A stretch of 64,000 nt of DNA from Grimontia hollisae CIP 101886 (lineage in GTDB: Bacteria; Pseudomonadota; Gammaproteobacteria; Enterobacterales; Vibrionaceae), in NCBI RefSeq assembly GCF_000176515.1, contig NZ_ADAQ01000012.1, positions 62,001 through 126,000 of the forward strand, in the 5' to 3' direction. Within the stretch, counting starts at the first letter, position 1, and each line of letters starts with the position of its first letter. A model generated the notes under the pieces. That model worked only from the letters and a program-made list of their open reading frames with translations. It did not search any database and was not told the origin of the DNA. The position numbers were made by a program, and so were the translations under genes. Shown one piece after another: positions 1-8,474 of this stretch.

Positions 1-305
1 AAACGCACCGGCCCTAACACTAACCAGCGTTTTGCGCCATTGACGGTTTCACCCGCCAACAGGACACCTAGTAGCAATATAATGGTGATGCCAAAAAGGT
101 GGGGCGCATACGTTTTATATTTTTTGGCAGGGATAAGGGAGAAAAAAAACAACGCGAATAATGCAAAACCTGCGCGTGCCAAGTGGCGTTCAAGGATAGG
201 TACACTATATCCACTCGCGCTCCACACGCTCATTGAACCGAAGGTGATCAGCGCAATAATCGCCATCAATAGCGGATAGTCCAAACGGGGACGAAATACA
301 TTCAT
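1..305 (-). CDS. rodA: RodA/MrdB-like SEDS protein, N-terminal part (cut by window edge)
   Basis: Reverse-strand frame opens with ATG at 305 and runs off the window edge. The visible residues begin MNVFRPRLDYPLLMAII and contain a WSASG motif followed by ER about 8 residues later, then NGAKRW and LGPVRF, as in the start of RodA (SEDS glycosyltransferase that polymerises peptidoglycan during cell elongation in the inner membrane). At least two membrane segments are visible. The N-terminus is shorter than in E. coli RodA. FtsW is the alternative, but the WSASG and GAKRW context fits RodA better. Only about 100 residues are present, so the catalytic loop cannot be checked. Confidence 0.75.
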   Translation of the reverse strand, partial: MNVFRPRLDYPLLMAIIALITFGSMSVWSASGYSVPILERHLARAGFALFALFFFSLIPAKKYKTYAPHLFGITIILLLGVLLAGETVNGAKRWLVLGPVR

Positions 306-381
306 GGGGAAACAATAGATTGAAAAAACGAGACAAATGACTTTGCGCGGCCTAAAGGCCGCGCCAGATAAGTAAGTACTA

Positions 382-1059
382 TCAGGCTTCAGCAGAATGT
401 TGCTTGTTGACACGCATCTGCTTACGAATTCGCCAGGTGATAGCGGTGAGGATCGCAACGCACAATGTTACCAGCGGTGCCGCCATGAGGCCCATAGTCA
501 CTATACGGCTCAGTGTTTCAGGCAAAGATGGCAGTACAAATCCAAATCCCGCCAATAAAAAGACCCAAATAACCGCACTTAACCAAGAAAAATATTGGAA
601 GCGTGGCGCTTCTTGAACACGGATTCCCATCATCATAGGAACAATCGAGCGTACCCCCGGAATAAACCGGGCCGCAAACAATGCGACCAAGCCGTGCTGT
701 CGCAATAACGCATCCACCGTCTGCATATTTTTCTCAGGCACTTTTTTCAACCAGCGCTGTACCATCGGTAATTTGTTCAACCAACGCCCCTGCATAAATG
801 CTGCCCAACTGCCTACCGATGCAGACGCAATAAGCAACGGGAACGCCACTTCGGGAGACAATACACCGACTGCCGAGAGGGTACCAACCAGAATGACAAC
901 GCTGTCGCAAGGAAGTGGCGCTGCTGGCAAAAAACCACTTTCCAGACTGATTAAAACAGCAACAATAATATAGATAAGCGTGGCACTGCCAGGCGAAAGC
1001 AGTGTGTTGAAGTCCTGATGCCAAAGGGCGACCAGCACCTCCTGAATAGCGTCAAACAT
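382..1059 (-). CDS. DedA/SNARE-associated family membrane protein
   Basis: 225-residue integral membrane protein of the DedA family (VTT domain), inner-membrane proteins tied to envelope integrity, proton-motive force and undecaprenyl-phosphate or phospholipid translocation. The hallmark stretch LESGFLPAAPLPCDSVVILVG near the N-terminus and the F-x-AR-F-x-P-G-x-R motif (FAARFIPGVRSIVP) are both present, and several hydrophobic segments follow. The open frame extends upstream to 1251, but the ATG at 1057-1059 has GGAGAG at proper spacing and the upstream extension has no membrane-protein character, so the internal start is chosen. Nearest relatives are YqjA/YohD-type proteins; the exact substrate cannot be told. 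Confidence 0.85.
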   Translation of the reverse strand: MFDAIQEVLVALWHQDFNTLLSPGSATLIYIIVAVLISLESGFLPAAPLPCDSVVILVGTLSAVGVLSPEVAFPLLIASASVGSWAAFMQGRWLNKLPMVQRWLKKVPEKNMQTVDALLRQHGLVALFAARFIPGVRSIVPMMMGIRVQEAPRFQYFSWLSAVIWVFLLAGFGFVLPSLPETLSRIVTMGLMAAPLVTLCVAILTAITWRIRKQMRVNKQHSAEA

Positions 1060-1106
1060 ATTCTCTCCAACATTCAATAAGAAAAGATCATGATGAAGAA
1101 GCGCCG

Positions 1107-1481
1107 CTATCGGGTATGAATAAATCGGTACTGCAGGTTTCGAGGCGTTGAGCGTATCGAGTAACACTTGATAATGGCTGAAACCAACAGCACTAATGTG
1201 GTTAAAGTCAGGACAGCAAACGTTACCCTGGTCGAAATCGCCGTTACCCAAATGCCTTCTTCATCACCATCATGACGCTGCGATTCGTACTGGAAGAAGC
1301 GCGGAGCCATAATACGAAAAAGTGACGACTCCTCTTTGGCCTGGGATGCGTTTCCACTGTTTTTCCATACACTGCGATGATGCTCGGCAACGTCCGCACC
1401 AATAGCACCAACTGCACTACTTAACAGCAGTACAGCAATCAGTACCAGATAGATGGAAAGTCGCCTTTGCAACAGGTTCAC
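1107..1481 (-). CDS. Small membrane protein of unknown function
   Basis: 124 residues starting MNLLQRRLSIYLVLIAVLL, with one N-terminal hydrophobic segment (about residues 8-28) and a second at about 84-106. The region between them is polar (contains HHRSVWKNSGN and SQRHDGDEEG) and probably periplasmic. It precedes the DedA gene on the same strand, 47 bp upstream of that gene's start, so co-transcription is possible. I recognise no family. The two-helix topology with a soluble loop would suit a small sensor or envelope accessory protein, but no function is claimed. Confidence 0.6.
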   Translation of the reverse strand: MNLLQRRLSIYLVLIAVLLLSSAVGAIGADVAEHHRSVWKNSGNASQAKEESSLFRIMAPRFFQYESQRHDGDEEGIWVTAISTRVTFAVLTLTTLVLLVSAIIKCYSIRSTPRNLQYRFIHTR

Positions 1482-1727
1482 CGTGTATTCCCGAGGATAA
1501 TTTCAGGCAGAATTTACTGCTAAACTCAGTGAAAAGGCAACCTTTTTATTGCTCAAAATGGACGTTAGCCATTCAGCAGAATATGGGGCTAAATCACCTC
1601 ATGAACAGCCTGATTGTTGGCTGTTATCCACCAAGAAATTGCAGGATAACGATTGAGGGATCAAGACATCTGTTCTCACCCCATGACATAAGATGAGAGG
1701 TTTTTCTCAGTCAACAACATTGAGAAA

Positions 1728-1754
1728 TTGACTGATGGATTACCCTGTTATAGT
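1728..1754 (+). promoter_or_regulatory. Possible sigma-70 promoter of the potassium-channel gene; rest of 1482-1796 empty
   Basis: TTGACT (1728-1733) and TATAGT (1749-1754) lie upstream of the channel start at 1797. The 15-bp spacer is shorter than the preferred 17, so this is weak. The rest of 1482-1796 (315 bp between divergent genes) shows no reading frame or strong repeat. Confidence 0.3.
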
Positions 1755-1796
1755 GGCACGCTAGTTTCAGTGTAAAACAGTTAAGGAAAACGGCTG

Positions 1797-2822
1797 ATGA
1801 ACAAGTGGTACATGGTTCGCCGATGGATCACCTCCCAGTTTCAGCGTTTAAGCGGGAAGCATATTGTTGTGGCCGTTGTGGCGTATGCGTTTTTAAGTTG
1901 GCTGATGCTTCGCTTAGCGGGTGAGCAAACACTGACTTCGCCTTTCGTTGATTACATCTATTACCTGTTAGTGACGGCCTCTACCGTGGGGTATGGCGAC
2001 ATGTCCCCCACCACGGAAGCAGGAAAGTGGGTTGTCGCACTATTTGTCATCCCCTGCGGACTCAGTATTTTTGCCGTTGGTGTCGGCCGTCTGGCTGGCG
2101 TCACTATTGAATACTGGCGCAGAGGCATTTTAGGAAAAAGGAGCGTTGACGTGTCTGGACACATTTTGATTCTGGGTTGGAATGAGAGCCGAACCCTACA
2201 CCTTATCGATATGCTGCTCCATGAGGAAAAAGACAAGCGCCCTATCGTATTGTGTGTGCGCGCAGAGATTGAAAACCCGCTACCAAAAGAGATTGATTTT
2301 GTTCGCACCACCAGCTTTACCGATGAAACAGCCATGGCGAGAGCAGGCGTAAGCGATGCTGATTGCATCATTATCGACAACCCGGAAGATGATATTACGT
2401 TCGCCGCTGCCCTTTTCTGTGCCAGCAAAAACCCGGATGTTCATATTCTGGCGTACTTTCAGGAAGACGTACTGAGCGATTTGCTGAAAACCCATTGCCC
2501 AAATGCGGAATGCATACCTTCTGTCTCGGTTGAAATGCTGGCCAAATCTGCTGTCGATCCGGGTTCTTCAGAGCTTCATCATGAATTGCTCAATACCCGC
2601 AAAGGCATGACGCAATATGCAGTGGCTTACCCAGCCAATGCCCAATACACCACCGTAGAAAACTTGTTTGTGCGAATGAAACGCAAACATGATGCGACCT
2701 TGATTGGGTTTCGCCGCGACAGCCAAGTCAGGCTCAACCCGCCGCTTGATCAGGAAATCAGACCCAATGATCTGCTGTTCTATATCGCAGATGAAAGGGT
2801 GTTGGATTTTACGTGGGACTAA
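1797..2822 (+). CDS. Two-TM potassium channel with TrkA-N (RCK) domain
   Basis: 341 residues. Membrane segments at about residues 20-40 and 75-95 flank a pore loop with the potassium selectivity filter TVGYGD (T63-D68). A TrkA-N/RCK domain begins near residue 118 (SGHILILGWNESRTL) and holds the NAD-type Rossmann fold that gates such channels; a C-terminal TrkA-C-like tail (RLNPPLDQEIRPNDLLFYI) ends the protein. This is the Kch/MthK-like architecture: a ligand-gated inner-membrane K+ channel. The start ATG has AAGGA 9 bp upstream. A strong hairpin follows the stop, so it is probably monocistronic. E. coli Kch has more membrane helices; this is a shorter two-helix form. Confidence 0.88.
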   Translation: MNKWYMVRRWITSQFQRLSGKHIVVAVVAYAFLSWLMLRLAGEQTLTSPFVDYIYYLLVTASTVGYGDMSPTTEAGKWVVALFVIPCGLSIFAVGVGRLAGVTIEYWRRGILGKRSVDVSGHILILGWNESRTLHLIDMLLHEEKDKRPIVLCVRAEIENPLPKEIDFVRTTSFTDETAMARAGVSDADCIIIDNPEDDITFAAALFCASKNPDVHILAYFQEDVLSDLLKTHCPNAECIPSVSVEMLAKSAVDPGSSELHHELLNTRKGMTQYAVAYPANAQYTTVENLFVRMKRKHDATLIGFRRDSQVRLNPPLDQEIRPNDLLFYIADERVLDFTWD

Positions 2823-2830
2823 TACGAAAA

Positions 2831-2866
2831 ACATACAAAGGGAGCCGAAGGGCTCCCTTTGTATGT
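2831..2866. terminator. Bidirectional terminator hairpin
   Basis: Perfect 16-bp inverted repeat: arm ACATACAAAGGGAGCC at 2831-2846, loop GAAG, complementary arm at 2851-2866, then TTTA. It lies between the convergent potassium-channel and malY genes and could stop both. Confidence 0.8.
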
Positions 2867-2936
2867 TTTAGCAGGGCATTAAACAGACATTCAACCGATT
2901 ATGTAAATTACCGCGTGGCAGAGACGCCTCCTCTAT

Positions 2937-4127
2937 TCACGCCGTTACATTCAATGGGCGTTGACACCTGATCGCCCCGACAAGCGCCTTCAGGCCAGCA
3001 TCCACTTTTGAGCGTGGGCAACCCAGATTTAACCTGACGTACCCTTTCCCTGATTCGCCGTAAACGCTGCCATCCATGATGGCGACGTTGAAGTGCTCAA
3101 TGAGGTCACGTTGCAGTTTTTGCATATCAAGTTTAAGCGGTGACAAGTCAATCCAGGCTAGATAGGTGGCATCAGGCACCCTGTAACTGATCTCTGGAAA
3201 AGCCTCTCGAAGCGTATCCCGAACCCACTCGTGGCTTTCACGTACATACGCATTCAGTGCATTCAGCCACTCTTCGCCTTCGTTGTAAGCCGCCATCATA
3301 CCGATCACGCCAAGAATGGAAGGTGAAGAAAGACCGTCAACCTCTTTCAATTTGAACAAGTATTCATTGCGCGCGTTGTCATCCGGAATAAAAGCATAGG
3401 CACCGTTCAAGGCAGGAATATTAAACGACTTGGACGCAGACGTGACCAGCGCCCAGCGTTGTGTCATGCCAAAGCCCTGCCATGGCGTGTGTGCGCTGAA
3501 TGCCACATCCATATGGATTTCATCCGAGATCAGCGCCACACTGTGCTTATCACACAGCGTGGCGATACGTTGCAGCTCGTCTTTGTGCCAAATGCGACCG
3601 GTCGGGTTATGCGGACTGCAAAGCAGGAATACCTTGGTGTCAGCATCAGACAACTGGGTTTCCAGTAACCCCCAGTCGATCTCCCAGCCACCATCATTTT
3701 TAATCAAGGGGTTACGTACACAGCGACGGCCTGCCCCTTCCACCAATTTGTCAAAGGCATCATACGCCGGTGTCTGAAACACCACCCCCTCGCCTTCATG
3801 GCTCCACTTTTCAATCAACTTGGCGATGATATAAATCACCGAAGGACCATAGACGATGTTGTTTTTATCAATTTGTACCTGGAACCGACGCTGGTACCAG
3901 CATTCAATCGCCCCTTTAAAATCCTCATGATTCCAACGGCTGTAGCCCAAAACCGGGTGTTCAAGGCGTGCTTTCAGCGCCTTCATCACCGGCGCGGGCG
4001 CACCAAAGTCCATGTCTGAAATGGTAAAAGGCAGCAAACCTGCCTTGCCAAATCTGTCCTGTACATAGTCCCACTGCGTGCAGTAAGTGCCCATGCGGTC
4101 AATAGGTGTATCAAAGTCAAATGTCAT
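2937..4127 (-). CDS. malY: MalY-type PLP-dependent C-S lyase (cystathionine beta-lyase/aminotransferase fold)
   Basis: 396 residues, fold-type I PLP enzyme of the MalY/PatB group, which cleaves cystathionine to homocysteine, pyruvate and ammonia; in E. coli MalY also antagonises MalT. Visible family marks: N-terminal DFDTPIDRMGTYCTQWD, the SPHNPTGR motif, the ISDEIHMD cofactor-binding Asp segment and the Schiff-base lysine in SASKSFNIPALNG. C-terminal YVRLNLGCPRSKVD carries the carboxylate-binding Arg. It is third in a malI/malX/malY arrangement, 72 bp behind malX with a hairpin in the gap, so expression is probably MalI-controlled and damped relative to malX. The neighbourhood, not sequence alone, decides for MalY over other PatB enzymes. 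Confidence 0.88.
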   Translation of the reverse strand: MTFDFDTPIDRMGTYCTQWDYVQDRFGKAGLLPFTISDMDFGAPAPVMKALKARLEHPVLGYSRWNHEDFKGAIECWYQRRFQVQIDKNNIVYGPSVIYIIAKLIEKWSHEGEGVVFQTPAYDAFDKLVEGAGRRCVRNPLIKNDGGWEIDWGLLETQLSDADTKVFLLCSPHNPTGRIWHKDELQRIATLCDKHSVALISDEIHMDVAFSAHTPWQGFGMTQRWALVTSASKSFNIPALNGAYAFIPDDNARNEYLFKLKEVDGLSSPSILGVIGMMAAYNEGEEWLNALNAYVRESHEWVRDTLREAFPEISYRVPDATYLAWIDLSPLKLDMQKLQRDLIEHFNVAIMDGSVYGESGKGYVRLNLGCPRSKVDAGLKALVGAIRCQRPLNVTA

Positions 4128-4157
4128 CGCTGTTTTCTTCTTCTACACAAACAGGAA

Positions 4158-4185
4158 AACCCCCGACTTACTGGCTGCGGGGGTT
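4158..4185 (-). terminator. Attenuator-like hairpin between malX and malY
   Basis: On the transcribed strand AACCCCCG (4185-4178) pairs with CGGGGGTT (4165-4158) across a 12-nt loop and is followed by TTTTCCTGTTTG. It sits after the malX stop (4200) and before malY (4127), so it looks like a partial terminator that lets part of the transcripts continue into malY. Confidence 0.55.
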
Positions 4186-4199
4186 CGGCGAAAAACGGC

Positions 4200-5774
4200 T
4201 TAACTTGCGTTCATCAACGCCTGCATTTCATTTTTAACCAGGTGAACCTGGGTGCCGATCACGACCTGAAGGTTGTGGGCATCCAGCTTAACAACACCCA
4301 GAGCGCCGTAAGATTTCAACTTGTCGGCATCGACCAACGCCATGTTTTTAACCGATAGGCGCAAACGGGTGATGCAGTTGTCCAATGCTGTGATGTTCTC
4401 TTTGCCGCCCAGTGCTGCCAGAATCGCCGCACCTTTGCCCGATTCGTTGATAAACGCGGCCTCCAGTTCGGTATCCAACTCTGCGGTATCTACGTCACGG
4501 CCTGGGGTGTTCAGGTTGAACTTGGTGATCGCAAACTTGAACACTGTGTAGTACACCGCAAACCATGCTGCGGCAACTAACGGCACCAGATACCACTTGG
4601 TTGCGGTACCTTGCAGCACACCAAATACCAGGAAGTCGATGATATTGCCGTCGGTGTTGCCGATAGTCACATCCAGCAACCCCATCACCATGAAACCAAG
4701 GCCGGTCAGAATAGCATGGACAACGTACAGCGCCGGAGCCACAAACAGGAACAGGAATTCCAGTGGTTCAGTAATACCACCGACCACGCAGGCAACCACG
4801 CCGGAGATCAACAATGCTTTAATCTTGCCGCGGTTTTCAGGCTTCGCACAGTGATACATCGCCAGTGCCGCCCCCGGTAGGCCACCAAGGAATGCAGGCA
4901 TTTTACCCTGTGACAGGAACGCCGTAACCTCTGGGCTGAAGCCGTTAGTGTCTGCACACGCCAGCTCAGCGTAGAAAATGTTCAGTGCGCCAGACACGGA
5001 CTGCCCACACACTTCCATGGTACCGCCAGCCTCGGTGAAACGGATCAGCGCAACCAGAATATGGTGCAGGCCAACGGGCAGTAACAGACGCTCACCGGTA
5101 CCAAACAGGAAAGGACCAAACGCGCCAGCGCCTGCAATCAGACTGCCGATACTGTTGATGCCTGCGGCGAAGTAAGGCCATACGAATGGGATCAGCACAC
5201 CCACGATGCCCAGCGTGATCGCGGAGATGATGGGCACAAAACGCGCACCACCGAAAAATGCCAGCGCATCAGGCATCTTGAAGGTATAAAAACGCTGGTG
5301 CAATTTGGCAACGATAATACCGACCATCACCGCACCCAGGATACCGGTATCAATAGACTCTATGCCGATGATACTTTTCACGCCATAGGCTTTACGCTCC
5401 AACTCATCACCCAACACACCACTCACGGTCAGGAAGAAGTTGATCGCCAGGTTAAATGCGGCATAACCTACGAAGCCGGCAAACGCTGCCACGCCTTTCT
5501 CTTCACGCGCCAGACCCAGTGGAATGGCAATTGCGAACATCACTGGCAGGTAAATGAATGCGACCAAACCAATCTTGGTCATCCACATAAACAGGTATTG
5601 AAGCAAGGTGTTATCCAGTAAAGGGATCGCTTCACGGATAGCATTACTCGACAGCGAACTGCCGACACCCAACAAAATGCCAGAAAACGCAAGGAGTGCT
5701 ACCGGCAACATAAAGGTTTTACCGAGGCTTTGCAGGAACTCCCACATGGTGGTTTTTGTCGTTTTATTCGTCAT
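4200..5774 (-). CDS. malX: PTS glucose/maltose-type EIICB component, MalX-like
   Basis: 524-residue phosphotransferase permease: a long EIIC membrane domain (about residues 10-400, PTS glucose family, with GTGERLLLPVGLHHI and GITEPLEFLFLF) followed by an EIIB domain with the phosphorylated cysteine in LDNCITRLRLSV. It transports and phosphorylates a glucose-type sugar across the inner membrane using phosphate from EIIA-Glc. No EIIA domain is fused, as in E. coli MalX (530 residues). An upstream in-frame methionine exists at 5798, but the ATG at 5772-5774 has GGAGAG at good spacing and starts MTNKTTKTTMWEFLQ. Divergent from malI, with two MalI operators in between; the natural substrate of MalX enzymes is still unclear. 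Confidence 0.9.
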   Translation of the reverse strand: MTNKTTKTTMWEFLQSLGKTFMLPVALLAFSGILLGVGSSLSSNAIREAIPLLDNTLLQYLFMWMTKIGLVAFIYLPVMFAIAIPLGLAREEKGVAAFAGFVGYAAFNLAINFFLTVSGVLGDELERKAYGVKSIIGIESIDTGILGAVMVGIIVAKLHQRFYTFKMPDALAFFGGARFVPIISAITLGIVGVLIPFVWPYFAAGINSIGSLIAGAGAFGPFLFGTGERLLLPVGLHHILVALIRFTEAGGTMEVCGQSVSGALNIFYAELACADTNGFSPEVTAFLSQGKMPAFLGGLPGAALAMYHCAKPENRGKIKALLISGVVACVVGGITEPLEFLFLFVAPALYVVHAILTGLGFMVMGLLDVTIGNTDGNIIDFLVFGVLQGTATKWYLVPLVAAAWFAVYYTVFKFAITKFNLNTPGRDVDTAELDTELEAAFINESGKGAAILAALGGKENITALDNCITRLRLSVKNMALVDADKLKSYGALGVVKLDAHNLQVVIGTQVHLVKNEMQALMNAS

Positions 5775-5897
5775 TACAACTCTCCAAATTATGAGCATAT
5801 GACTGGTGTGGAGTCCTCAACCAAAGCATGAACCGGTTGCCAGCCCCACACGCGGGGACTCAGTGTTTCTCCGCTCATACTAAAAAAATAAAATAGA

Positions 5898-5913
5898 GGT
5901 AAAACGTTTTATC
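5898..5913. promoter_or_regulatory. MalI operator, malX-proximal
   Basis: GGTAAAACGTTTTATC, one mismatch from the 16-bp palindrome GATAAAACGTTTTATC known as the E. coli MalI site. It lies 124 bp upstream of the malX start, where it would cover the malX promoter. No gene lies in 5775-6088. Confidence 0.85.
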
Positions 5914-5997
5914 AAAAAATTTGTGATCTTCGCACCGAAAGAAAATCCACAATTTTGATCAACGTTAAAAAAACTGAAGGTTCCAATATTCTTTTCA

Positions 5998-6013
5998 GAT
6001 AAAACGTTTTATC
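5998..6013. promoter_or_regulatory. MalI operator, malI-proximal
   Basis: A perfect GATAAAACGTTTTATC palindrome, 75 bp upstream of the malI start and 84 bp from the first operator. The two sites imply control of malX and autoregulation of malI. Confidence 0.9.
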
Positions 6014-6088
6014 TATATCCAATAAACCTCATATTAACGCCCGTTTGGGGCATCACACACTAACGGGTCTATCAAATAAGGAACACAC

Positions 6089-7114
6089 TTGAAGAAGGTG
6101 ACGATCACGGATGTCGCTGAGCATGCAGGTGTCTCAGTCACTACCGTTTCAATGGTATTGAGCAACAAAGGGCGGATTTCACCAGACACCGCCGGGAAAG
6201 TGAACAAAGCCGTGGCAGAACTGGGTTATGTACGTAACCGCGCCGCTGCCAACCTTCGCTCCCACAGCAGTGAAATCCTTGGCCTTATCCTGAAAGACAT
6301 CAGTGACCCTTATTACGCCCAGGTGGCGGCAGGACTTTGCGAGGAAACCGAAAAGCAAGGCTACATGGTGTTTCTGGCACAAAGCGGCAATGAAGACAAG
6401 TTTGAACAGTGTATGCTGACCATGGCACGTCAGGGTGTCGGTGGGATCGCATTCTGCCCCATCAATGAAAACCAACAAGTCAATGCAGAAGTACTGAACA
6501 CGCACGACTTGCCGATAGTATGTATCTCCCGGGCATCCGTGAACCAGCAGATAGATTATGTTGGTCCGGATAACGCCAGCGCTGCAAAGATAGCAACCGA
6601 ACATTTGATTGGACAAGGTCATCGCCGCATTGCTTATGTGGGAGGGAAAAGCAGCTCGCTGTGCCGTGCAGAGCGGGTGGGTGGTTATTGCAGCACACTG
6701 ATGCAATTTAGTTTGCCGTTCAAACCGGAATGGGTCGTTGAATGTGAGGCAGGGCAGGCACCGGCAGCGAAAGCGGTTGAAACCCTGCTTGCCAAGCATC
6801 CCCAAATCAGCGCTGTTCTTTGCCATTATTCATCCACAGCCCTAGGGGCTATTCAGGGGGTTCACCGCGTTGGACGAAGCGTGGGTAACGATAGCATTTT
6901 CAACAAAGAGATTGCGATTGTCGGGTTTGATGCTGTTCAGGATGCCGAGCTGACAGCCCCCCTTATTCCATTTGTCAATTCAAATGCCAGAGAGATAGGC
7001 AGACACGCAGCAAAGCGACTGATTGAACAAGTGGAAAAGCGAGACACAACCCCACGGAAAATCATCGTAGCCCCCTCATTCATCAACCATTCTGTATATA
7101 CCCAGGCCACTTGA
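6089..7114 (+). CDS. malI: LacI-family repressor MalI
   Basis: 341-residue LacI-family regulator. The N-terminal helix-turn-helix is TITDVAEHAGVSVTTVSMVL, the hinge helix contains the AAANLR segment, and a periplasmic-binding-protein-like effector domain follows. Segments such as YVGGKSSSLCRAERVGGYCS closely match E. coli MalI (GGQSSSLTRAERVGGYCA), which settles the subfamily. The start is a TTG codon with AAGGA six bases upstream; no in-frame ATG is nearby. It is divergent from malX and malY, and two copies of the MalI palindrome sit in the intergenic region. In E. coli, MalI represses malXY and itself; the inducer is not known. Confidence 0.93.
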   Translation: MKKVTITDVAEHAGVSVTTVSMVLSNKGRISPDTAGKVNKAVAELGYVRNRAAANLRSHSSEILGLILKDISDPYYAQVAAGLCEETEKQGYMVFLAQSGNEDKFEQCMLTMARQGVGGIAFCPINENQQVNAEVLNTHDLPIVCISRASVNQQIDYVGPDNASAAKIATEHLIGQGHRRIAYVGGKSSSLCRAERVGGYCSTLMQFSLPFKPEWVVECEAGQAPAAKAVETLLAKHPQISAVLCHYSSTALGAIQGVHRVGRSVGNDSIFNKEIAIVGFDAVQDAELTAPLIPFVNSNAREIGRHAAKRLIEQVEKRDTTPRKIIVAPSFINHSVYTQAT

Positions 7115-7206
7115 AGATGCGCAGATTCAGGTAACTTGGGTATAAAGAATTTTGGCGTGAATACTGGTACATTAGCGCCATCATTTTCTGATTCAGTACG
7201 ATTACA

Positions 7207-8289
7207 TTGGAACTCTTCAACATATCCTGTCTTGATAAGCCCCTGCGTCTGGAAGGATCGCTGGCGGGCTGGCAAGCACTTTACTGGGACAACCAGCTCG
7301 TCTCTCAACTCGCTGCAAGCGCAGACAACGAAGGCAAGAAAACCCATACTTTCCAGCTCACGGCGGAAGGGCGAATCCTGACTGTCGAGGTCATCACCAA
7401 CATCACCTGGCAGCCGTTTAACCTTGAATATCACGTCACTGTCGATGGCAATGAAGTGGCATCCGGAGCGCGTAACGAGAAAGACATTGAACGCCAACAC
7501 CCCGTTGTTGCCCCGCAAGGAAAACAAAAGTTCAGCTTGATTGGTCTGACCTCGCTTGGTCTCAAACTGATGAAAAGTGCCAAAGTCATCAAAGTCGTGC
7601 TGGCCGGTGCCAGTGTCGCGGCATATTCCTGGCTGTTTTCATGGCAGTTTGCACTGGCACTGATTGCCTGTCTTGTTGTGCATGAATATGGCCATATCCG
7701 CGCGATGAAATACTTTGGCATGAAAACCAAAGGGATTTACCTGATCCCATTTATGGGCGGTTTGGCACTGTCAGATGAGAAGATCAACACCCGCTGGCAG
7801 GATGTGGTGATTTCCATTATGGGCCCTACTTTTGGCCTGTTGATGTCACTGGCAGCGTTGATCGCCTATTGGATCACCGGCAACGTGTTTTTTGCGGGGC
7901 TGGCAACCTTCAATGCCCTGTTGAACCTGTTTAACCTGCTGCCTATTCTGCCACTTGATGGCGGACATATTCTCAAAAGCATCAGCTTTTCGATGAACAG
8001 CATGGCGGGTCTGGTTGCCTGTATTGCCGGTGCCGCAATCGGTGTGTATGTCAGTTACGCTTTCGGTCTGGCATTGCTGGGCTTTTTGCTGCTGATAGGA
8101 AGTGCGGAAATTATCTTTGAGTGGAAATACCGCCACCACTCCCACCTATTGCCATTAAACCGTTATGGTCAGGTTTTTAGTACGGTTTGGTATTTCGCAA
8201 CGGTTGCAGTACTGGTTGGTGTCATCACCTACTTCGCCACCCAAGGTGACGAGCTGCTGGCACTGCCGCTGATTATTCTCCAGAGTTAA
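7207..8289 (+). CDS. Site-2-protease-family (M50) membrane metalloprotease
   Basis: 360 residues. Residues 1-110 form a soluble, beta-rich N-terminal region; the rest is membrane-embedded. The zinc motif HEYGH is at 159-163 within a hydrophobic helix (LALIACLVVHEYGH), and the second metal-ligand motif N-x-x-P-x-x-P-L-D-G-G is at about 242-253 (LLPILPLDGGH, Asp251). These define M50 site-2 proteases, which cut substrates within the inner membrane. The only upstream-bounded start is TTG at 7207 (an in-frame stop lies at 7189) with a poor Shine-Dalgarno sequence, so the exact start is uncertain. It lacks the PDZ domains of RseP, so it is not the sigma-E protease. Substrate unknown. Confidence 0.8.
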   Translation: MELFNISCLDKPLRLEGSLAGWQALYWDNQLVSQLAASADNEGKKTHTFQLTAEGRILTVEVITNITWQPFNLEYHVTVDGNEVASGARNEKDIERQHPVVAPQGKQKFSLIGLTSLGLKLMKSAKVIKVVLAGASVAAYSWLFSWQFALALIACLVVHEYGHIRAMKYFGMKTKGIYLIPFMGGLALSDEKINTRWQDVVISIMGPTFGLLMSLAALIAYWITGNVFFAGLATFNALLNLFNLLPILPLDGGHILKSISFSMNSMAGLVACIAGAAIGVYVSYAFGLALLGFLLLIGSAEIIFEWKYRHHSHLLPLNRYGQVFSTVWYFATVAVLVGVITYFATQGDELLALPLIILQS

Positions 8290-8346
8290 CACCTGCCCCA
8301 CTACACCCAACTGCCTGAAGCGGAAGGTAATTGTAGAAAAAAGACT

Positions 8347-8370
8347 AAACGCCAGCCTATGCTGGCGTTT
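8347..8370. terminator. Bidirectional terminator hairpin
   Basis: AAACGCCAGC (8347-8356), loop CTAT, GCTGGCGTTT (8361-8370). It separates the convergent protease and methyltransferase genes. Confidence 0.7.
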
Positions 8371-8474
8371 GACAGTAACGTTTCCGGGCATTCAGTGACA
8401 TATAGGATGTCGCCCCCCTTTAAATCAGTTCAACGGGGCAGCGAGAGGGAAGCGTTCTTTTTCCACCCGCCTTT

